DNA of 29,762 nt from a virus. The DNA lies in IMG/VR virus record IMGVR_UViG_3300018036_000044, positions 1 to 29,762 of that record; one strand, given 5' to 3'. The notes below the pieces were generated by a model, which searched no databases, was not told the origin of the DNA, and was given only the letters and a program-made list of their open reading frames with translations. Below, piece after piece: positions 24,300 through 29,762 of the stretch. The translations under genes were made by a program, and so were the position numbers. Position 1 is the stretch's first letter; every line of letters begins with the position of its first letter.

Positions 24300-27200
24300 A
24301 TGGCAGAATTTAAACTTAGTAGAATTAGATTTAACTGGAAGGGTGAATGGACCGGAGGGGTTGATTACATTGCTGACGATATGATTTCATATAAAGGTGC
24401 AACATATGTTGCATTGAGAACTCATACATCTGCAACGTTTTATAACGACTTAGCAGGTACAGACCTTACACCAGCAAAACCAAAATGGAAAAAACAGTCC
24501 GAAGGTAAAGTTTGGACTGGAGATTGGGCTGTTAGCACAATCTATGCTATTGGTAATATTGTAAAATACGGTGCTAGTATTTACGAATGTACAGAAGAAC
24601 ATACATCTGCCGCTACGTTTATTTCGGGTACAGACGGTCTAGTTGCTGATATTGGTAAATGGAAATTAGTTGCTGTTTCATCAGCTGATTGGAAATATAA
24701 CTGGACGCCAAATACACTTTATAGAACAAACGATCTTGTACGTTATAATGGTAAAGTTTATAAGGCAGTTAATCAGCACGTTTCTGCGGCAACATCAACA
24801 TTGGGATTGGAAGCAAATCAATTAGATTGGGCAATCCTAGCAGATAGTGATACCTGGAGAGCAAATTGGTCAATTGGTACACGCTATCGTGTTAACGATA
24901 TTGTTAAGTACGGTGGTATTGTTTACAAGTGTATCGTTGGACATACTTCAGCAGATAATGCTGTATTTGGTCTTGAAGAAGATCAATCAAAATGGGAAAT
25001 TGCAATCGACGGAATTGAATATGTTACAGCAACAGTTACAGATGATGACGATGTTGAAACTATTACAGGATTGTGGCAACAAGATTATAGATATAAAAAG
25101 AATGATATTGTAAGACGAGGCGGAAATTTGATGAGATGTCTAGTTGGACATACATCAGGTGAAGGATCAAACGCATTTAATATTGATTATGGTTCTTCGT
25201 ATTGGGCTACATTTTTACCTGGTTCAGAATACGAAAAGGTATGGGCACAAAACGTTTACTATCAACCTGGTGATACTGTACTATATGGTGGTTACATTTA
25301 TAAAGCAGTATCATTTAATACAGATTCAATACCGAGTTTAAGTCCGTTAGACTGGAACTTAACTTTTGAAGGTTATAAATTTAGATACGATTGGAACAAT
25401 CCAGGTGCCGTTGACGATAGTGCATTAGTTGATTATAAAACAGGTGATGTTGTAAGATTGTCGGGAAGTCTTTACATTGCTATCCAAGACAATACAAATT
25501 TACAACCTGATTTATATCCTACACATTGGGAAAAGATTTACGAAGGCAGACAGTTTAGAGACACTTGGGAAGATGATACAGAATATTTTCAAGGCGATAT
25601 TGTTACATGGCAAGGTACATCATACATTGCGTTAGGATACCATCGATCAACTGAGTCAGCTTCTAGACCCGATTTAGATATTAATCAACCAGATCAAAAT
25701 TATTGGAAAATAATGATTCTTGGAACACAAACTAATAAGTTAGCTAGAAGAGGCGACTTAAAAACATTTGAAGACCAAGATTCAACAGCAATTGATACAC
25801 AGAGATTAGCAATTGGAACAACTGGTCAAGCATTAAGATCTACAAATGGATTGCCTGCATGGGATAGTTTAGATTTACAAGAAAAATTATATTATGTTTC
25901 TCGTAACGGAGTTGATGATCGTCAACAAGGCGGAACACTCAACGCTCCTTTTAGAACTGTTAGATTTGCAATGAATTGGTTGCTTGAAGACGAAACAAAC
26001 AGAGTAGGCGATGGCGCCACAGTAAAAGTAATGGCTGGCGAATTTGCAGAAGTTCTACCTATTAGTATTCCATCTAAAGTTGCACTAGTTGGTTCAGAAT
26101 TAAGAACAACAACAATTAGAGCAGCCACACCTCAGGATGTTGTGTTAGATGAGAAATTAGCAGACGGAACACAAGAACAATTAACTATTCCTGACAGTAA
26201 TATTAGAAACAACATGTTTTATGTTAGAAACGGTTGCGGAATTAGAACTCTTACATTAAAAGGATTAGAAGGAGTTATAATTGGTCCAAACGATTTTGGA
26301 ACAAGTCGTCCGACTGCTGGCGCATATGTATCGCTAGATCCGGGCACAGGTCCAGATGATTCGAGTGTGTGGGTAACAAATAAATCAACCTACATACAAG
26401 GTGTTACTGCTATTGGAACAGGATGTGTCGGATTAAAAGTTGATGGTTCATTACATAATGGCGGAAACAAATCAATTGTTGCTAACGACTTTACGCAAGT
26501 ACTAAGTGATGGCATCGGATATTGGGCAACTAATCTAGGTCGTTCAGAACTAGTTAGTGTGTTTACATATTATGCACATATTGGATATTTGTCAGAAAAT
26601 GGCGGAATTTTACGTGCAACTAATGGTAACAATTCATACGGTACATTTGGTAGTGTTGCTGAAGGATTTGATAATAATGAAACACCACAGACTGTTTCTG
26701 TAAATAACCAAAACGGTGAAGCAAGTGTCGATGAAGTATTCACAAACGGATCAAACATTTTAGCACTAGCTTATAAAAACACTGGACAATCATATACAGG
26801 TGCAGTAGCAAGTACAACACAGGCAACCGGTACTGACCTTAATATGAAATATGACGAAATTAGAGTTAGTGCAGTGTCTAGAATTGATTTAGCTATTCCA
26901 GATGATAGTACAACTGTTGGTGGCGCTGGATTTAAAACTTTTACTAATAACTCTCAAGGTGGAGATTTAAGTAGTATTACTTTAGCGGCATCAGAAGTTA
27001 GAACAGCGGCACAGCTAGTAGGAATGAGAATTTTATTAACTGACGGTCCAGGTGCAGGTCAATATGGATATATTGACGGTTACAACCCAGATACAAAAGT
27101 AGCAACAGTGTTTAAAGAAAGTACTGGAACTCCAGGATGGGATAATATTGTTCCTGGAAAAATTAATGTAACCTCGTTTACTGCAACTACAAAATATGAA

Positions 27201-29228
27201 TATGAACCAAGAGTAACTATTAGTTCTCCTACATTTAATAAAACTAACAATAGTATACAAACAGGCGGACACGATATCGGTTACAGTGAAGAATTAGGTT
27301 TATGGTATTATGCTCCAACAGGTGGCGATGATTGGTATGTTTCATCAGATGCATCAGTTTGGACTCAAAGGTCGATTCCAGCATATAATTTAAGTTATAC
27401 TTCTTTTTCAAAATCAGGGCCTTTACTATTAGGCTTAGCAGATGCATCAGATAAATTAGTATTTTCAAATGATGGAATTAACTTTGATCATTCGACACTA
27501 CCTTCTGCAACAACTTGGAAAAAAGTAGCAGTCGGCGGTCCAGATAATGATACAATTATTTGTATTGCTACAGGTGACGGTAATGCATATGTAAATTCTA
27601 TTGTACAAGATGCAGGATCAACTACTGTTCCTGGCGCAGGATGGTCTACCAACGTAACTGGCGCAAGTAATACTACTTGGGTAGGTTTAGCATATGGAGC
27701 AGGTAAATGGATTGCACTAGCACAAGATGGTTCAACTGTAATATCAACAGATAACGGTGCAAACTGGACAACAGGTGCAGCCGTATCAACAGACGGTATT
27801 GAACTATATAGCGGTTTAGTATATGGTAACAATTGTTGGGTTGCAACTATGGACAATTCGGATAGAGTTATTCATAGTGATACTGGAACTGTTTGGAATG
27901 ATGCACAAATTGTTGGCGACTCAGGAAGAGAAGATTGGACTGTAGGATACTCAAATGGTGTATTTTTAGCATTAAGCGATACAGGTACAACTGCTAGTTC
28001 TGAAGATGCTCAAAATTGGACTATTAGAACTGCAAACGGTGCAATGACAAGTGTCGCAGGCGGCGTAAGAAATAGTTTGCCTACATTCGTTGCTATTAGT
28101 GAAACAATAGGAACAGGAAACGTTTACACAGGCGGTAGAACAGCATTTGCTCGTGCAGAAGTTGCAAACGGAAAATTAAGCCTAATTAAAATTTACGATC
28201 CAGGTTCAGGCTATGTAACTGCACCAACAGTAACAATTGAAGATCCTGAAGAATATAGTGAACCATATTTTACTGTTGATATTAACGACGGAGTACTTCC
28301 ACAACCTGCATTCTACAATAGAGGAACAGGATATCAAAGTGCTATTGTTACAATTACAGGTGACGGTTTTGGTGAAGAATTACAAATCGGTAACACAATG
28401 ATTGTTAGTGGTGTAGGCGTAACTCCTGGACCAGGAGCAAACGTAAGATTTGCAGGTAATCCAATAGTTTATAGACTAGTAAAAGTAACATCAGAATCTG
28501 GTGTTGCTCCTAACAAACAAATTACGTTCCAAATTAGTCCAGTATTATCTAGATCAACAGCACCAGTACATAATACTGTAGCAACCATTCGTGAAAGATA
28601 TTCACAAGTACGTCTAACAGGACACGATTTCTTAGACATCGGTACAGGTAACTTTGCAGATACTAATTATCCTTCGCTTTACGTGCAAGGACAAACAGCC
28701 GCAAATGACACAGTACAATCAAACGAAGTTGTTGAGTCAAACGGTGGACGAGTATTTTATACTAGTAGTGACCAAGATGGTAACTATAGAGTTGGTGAAT
28801 TGTTTAGAGTTTCACAGGCACAGGGCGGCGTTACACTAAATGCTGACTTCTTTGACTTAGAAGGTTTAGATGAACTAAGACTAGGCGGAATTAGAGTTGG
28901 TGGAACACAGGCTGTAATTAGAGAATTTAGTACAGATAATACGTTTGTTGCGAACTCGGATAATATTATTCCAACACAACGAGCATTAACATCGTATATC
29001 GAAAATAGATTTAACGGTGGTGGATCTAACTTGTTTACTAACACACTTGTAGCAGGTCAGTTAAAGTTTGAAGATAGAACATGGTCCAACACAGCAGGAT
29101 CAAATAATCCAGAAGCTATGGCAACAGTAGCGCCACAAATGATTATTAACGGTCCATTAGGCGGCGGGTTGCAAGCCTTAACGATGTTTCTAGGAGCTCG
29201 AATTGATCGAGACGACTTTAACGGATAA
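24300..29228 (+). CDS. Giant tail-fibre/baseplate protein 3 (CBM5/12-like repeats, beta-helix, Asp-box propeller; 1642 aa)
   Basis: Domains in order: MAEFKLSRIRFNWKGEW start; eight repeats of about 55-65 residues resembling chitin-binding CBM5/12 modules (about 8-480), each of the form W...Y..ND.V.Y.G..Y......T..........W; a beta-helix (from about 530: YYVSRNGVDDRQQGGTLNAPF, FAEVLPISIPSKVALVGSEL); an Asp-box propeller (about 985-1275: SSDASVW, SNDGINF, STDNGANW, HSDTGTVW, SSEDAQNW); GSGYVTAPTVTIEDP repeats; and the conserved end RYSQVRLTGHDFLDIGTGNF, SSDQDGNYRVGELF, GGTQAVIREFSTDN, NIIPTQRALTSYIENRF. I recall this C-terminus as a signature of large marine T4-like structural proteins. Role: host glycan recognition; the propeller could also be a sialidase-like fold, but the catalytic residues are not evident. 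Confidence 0.8.
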   Translation: MAEFKLSRIRFNWKGEWTGGVDYIADDMISYKGATYVALRTHTSATFYNDLAGTDLTPAKPKWKKQSEGKVWTGDWAVSTIYAIGNIVKYGASIYECTEEHTSAATFISGTDGLVADIGKWKLVAVSSADWKYNWTPNTLYRTNDLVRYNGKVYKAVNQHVSAATSTLGLEANQLDWAILADSDTWRANWSIGTRYRVNDIVKYGGIVYKCIVGHTSADNAVFGLEEDQSKWEIAIDGIEYVTATVTDDDDVETITGLWQQDYRYKKNDIVRRGGNLMRCLVGHTSGEGSNAFNIDYGSSYWATFLPGSEYEKVWAQNVYYQPGDTVLYGGYIYKAVSFNTDSIPSLSPLDWNLTFEGYKFRYDWNNPGAVDDSALVDYKTGDVVRLSGSLYIAIQDNTNLQPDLYPTHWEKIYEGRQFRDTWEDDTEYFQGDIVTWQGTSYIALGYHRSTESASRPDLDINQPDQNYWKIMILGTQTNKLARRGDLKTFEDQDSTAIDTQRLAIGTTGQALRSTNGLPAWDSLDLQEKLYYVSRNGVDDRQQGGTLNAPFRTVRFAMNWLLEDETNRVGDGATVKVMAGEFAEVLPISIPSKVALVGSELRTTTIRAATPQDVVLDEKLADGTQEQLTIPDSNIRNNMFYVRNGCGIRTLTLKGLEGVIIGPNDFGTSRPTAGAYVSLDPGTGPDDSSVWVTNKSTYIQGVTAIGTGCVGLKVDGSLHNGGNKSIVANDFTQVLSDGIGYWATNLGRSELVSVFTYYAHIGYLSENGGILRATNGNNSYGTFGSVAEGFDNNETPQTVSVNNQNGEASVDEVFTNGSNILALAYKNTGQSYTGAVASTTQATGTDLNMKYDEIRVSAVSRIDLAIPDDSTTVGGAGFKTFTNNSQGGDLSSITLAASEVRTAAQLVGMRILLTDGPGAGQYGYIDGYNPDTKVATVFKESTGTPGWDNIVPGKINVTSFTATTKYEYEPRVTISSPTFNKTNNSIQTGGHDIGYSEELGLWYYAPTGGDDWYVSSDASVWTQRSIPAYNLSYTSFSKSGPLLLGLADASDKLVFSNDGINFDHSTLPSATTWKKVAVGGPDNDTIICIATGDGNAYVNSIVQDAGSTTVPGAGWSTNVTGASNTTWVGLAYGAGKWIALAQDGSTVISTDNGANWTTGAAVSTDGIELYSGLVYGNNCWVATMDNSDRVIHSDTGTVWNDAQIVGDSGREDWTVGYSNGVFLALSDTGTTASSEDAQNWTIRTANGAMTSVAGGVRNSLPTFVAISETIGTGNVYTGGRTAFARAEVANGKLSLIKIYDPGSGYVTAPTVTIEDPEEYSEPYFTVDINDGVLPQPAFYNRGTGYQSAIVTITGDGFGEELQIGNTMIVSGVGVTPGPGANVRFAGNPIVYRLVKVTSESGVAPNKQITFQISPVLSRSTAPVHNTVATIRERYSQVRLTGHDFLDIGTGNFADTNYPSLYVQGQTAANDTVQSNEVVESNGGRVFYTSSDQDGNYRVGELFRVSQAQGGVTLNADFFDLEGLDELRLGGIRVGGTQAVIREFSTDNTFVANSDNIIPTQRALTSYIENRFNGGGSNLFTNTLVAGQLKFEDRTWSNTAGSNNPEAMATVAPQMIINGPLGGGLQALTMFLGARIDRDDFNG

Positions 29229-29229
29229 T

Positions 29230-29237
29230 GATAAATA
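29230..29237 (+). promoter_or_regulatory. Late promoter GATAAATA
   Basis: GATAAATA two bases after the previous stop and 27 bases before the next ATG, with CGGAG between. Confidence 0.65.
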
Positions 29238-29264
29238 TGTATAATACCAAGAACGGAGCAAACA

Positions 29265-29762
29265 ATGGCAGAATTTAAACTCGGTAGAATTAGATTTATA
29301 TGGAAAGATGCATGGGTAACTGGCACTACATATCTAAAAGACGATGTTATTAGATATGGTGGTAGAACCTATGTAGCAGTACAAGGTCATACTGCAAGTG
29401 CTAATTTCTACAATGACGAAGATCACTGGAATAAGTTTAGTGACGGTACTGACTGGAAGTCAGACTGGACAACAACTACATTCTACAAAATTAACGATAT
29501 CGTAAGATATGGTGGTATTATTTACATTTGTAATACCGGTCATACAGCACAAGCTGTACTTGAAGATGATCAATCAAAATGGGATCAGTTTGCTACCTCA
29601 ATTGACTGGAAAGACAATTGGACAGCTTCTACAGTTTACAAAGCAAACGACTTGGTAAAATATGGTGGAAACATTTATTTGTGTAACACTGGTCACACTG
29701 CCGCGGCCACAAATGCTTTAGGACTAGAAGCTGACATTTTAAAATGGGATATTTTCTCAGAA
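29265..29762 (+). CDS. CBM5/12-like fibre protein, 5' part (cut by window end)
   Basis: Begins MAEFKLGRIRFIWKDAW, almost the same as the third giant gene, and stays open to the edge (166 codons seen). At least three W...Y..ND.V.YGG..Y.C..GHT modules are present (DDVIRYGGRTYVAVQGHT, NDIVRYGGIIYICNTGHT, NDLVKYGGNIYLCNTGHT). It is a tandem paralogue of 24300-29228, so the fibre array goes on past this window. Ribosome site GGAG, eight bases before the ATG. Confidence 0.85.
   Translation, partial: MAEFKLGRIRFIWKDAWVTGTTYLKDDVIRYGGRTYVAVQGHTASANFYNDEDHWNKFSDGTDWKSDWTTTTFYKINDIVRYGGIIYICNTGHTAQAVLEDDQSKWDQFATSIDWKDNWTASTVYKANDLVKYGGNIYLCNTGHTAAATNALGLEADILKWDIFSE

Noticed and set aside
27488-27856. 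122-residue minus-strand open frame in fibre 3
   Set aside because: Mirrors the Asp-box propeller coding sequence; no promoter or ribosome site.
1-29762. CRISPR arrays, insertion sequences, integrase or attachment sites
   Set aside because: No regularly spaced repeats, transposase motifs or terminal repeats were seen; all long repeats are protein-level domain repeats.

Overview
The window looks like part of the structural (late) region of a marine T4-like myovirus with an AT-rich genome. The gene set is diagnostic: portal gp20, prohead protease gp21, scaffold gp22 and major capsid gp23 lie in the T4 order, with a gp26-like baseplate hub protein on the other strand. Almost every transcription unit is preceded by an octamer of the T4/cyanophage late-promoter form NATAAATA. 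The AT-rich codon use and the family of giant fibre proteins suggest a SAR11 (Pelagibacter)-type or cyanobacterial host; the host cannot be fixed from the sequence alone.

Layout. Positions 1-282 hold no convincing gene but four hairpins. Positions 283-1129 (minus) carry a small hypothetical protein and a 2-oxoglutarate/Fe(II) oxygenase-like gene, divergent from a basic protein (1224-1991, plus) with a possible capsid-targeting N-terminus. Positions 1998-3106 (minus) carry gp26 and a previously easy-to-miss 71-residue gene that seems to start at ACG. Positions 3183-12033 (plus) are the head and tail core: probable tape measure, gp20, a 79-residue protein, a 200-residue conserved protein, an acidic prohead-core protein, gp21, gp22 and a compact gp23, closed by a strong UUCG terminator. 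Positions 12099-29762 (plus) are small virion proteins and giant fibre proteins, the last one cut by the window end.

How it works together. The acidic core protein and gp22 form the scaffold on the gp20 portal, gp23 assembles around it, and gp21 cleaves the scaffold and the gp23 N-terminus. The 17 kb fibre region contains three giant proteins that share a right-handed beta-helix and a C-terminal 'DQxGNFRVGDLF' segment but each carries a different plug-in module: a seven-repeat FG-GAP propeller, a LamG-type lectin, or CBM5/12-like repeats plus an Asp-box propeller. Two of the three follow the same cassette: a ~110-residue protein, a TAATG-overlapping second small protein, an AATAAATA promoter, then the giant gene. 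The middle giant gene has a 1-nt frameshift near its 3' end at a TTTT run and is preceded by an unusual 110-nt structured leader.
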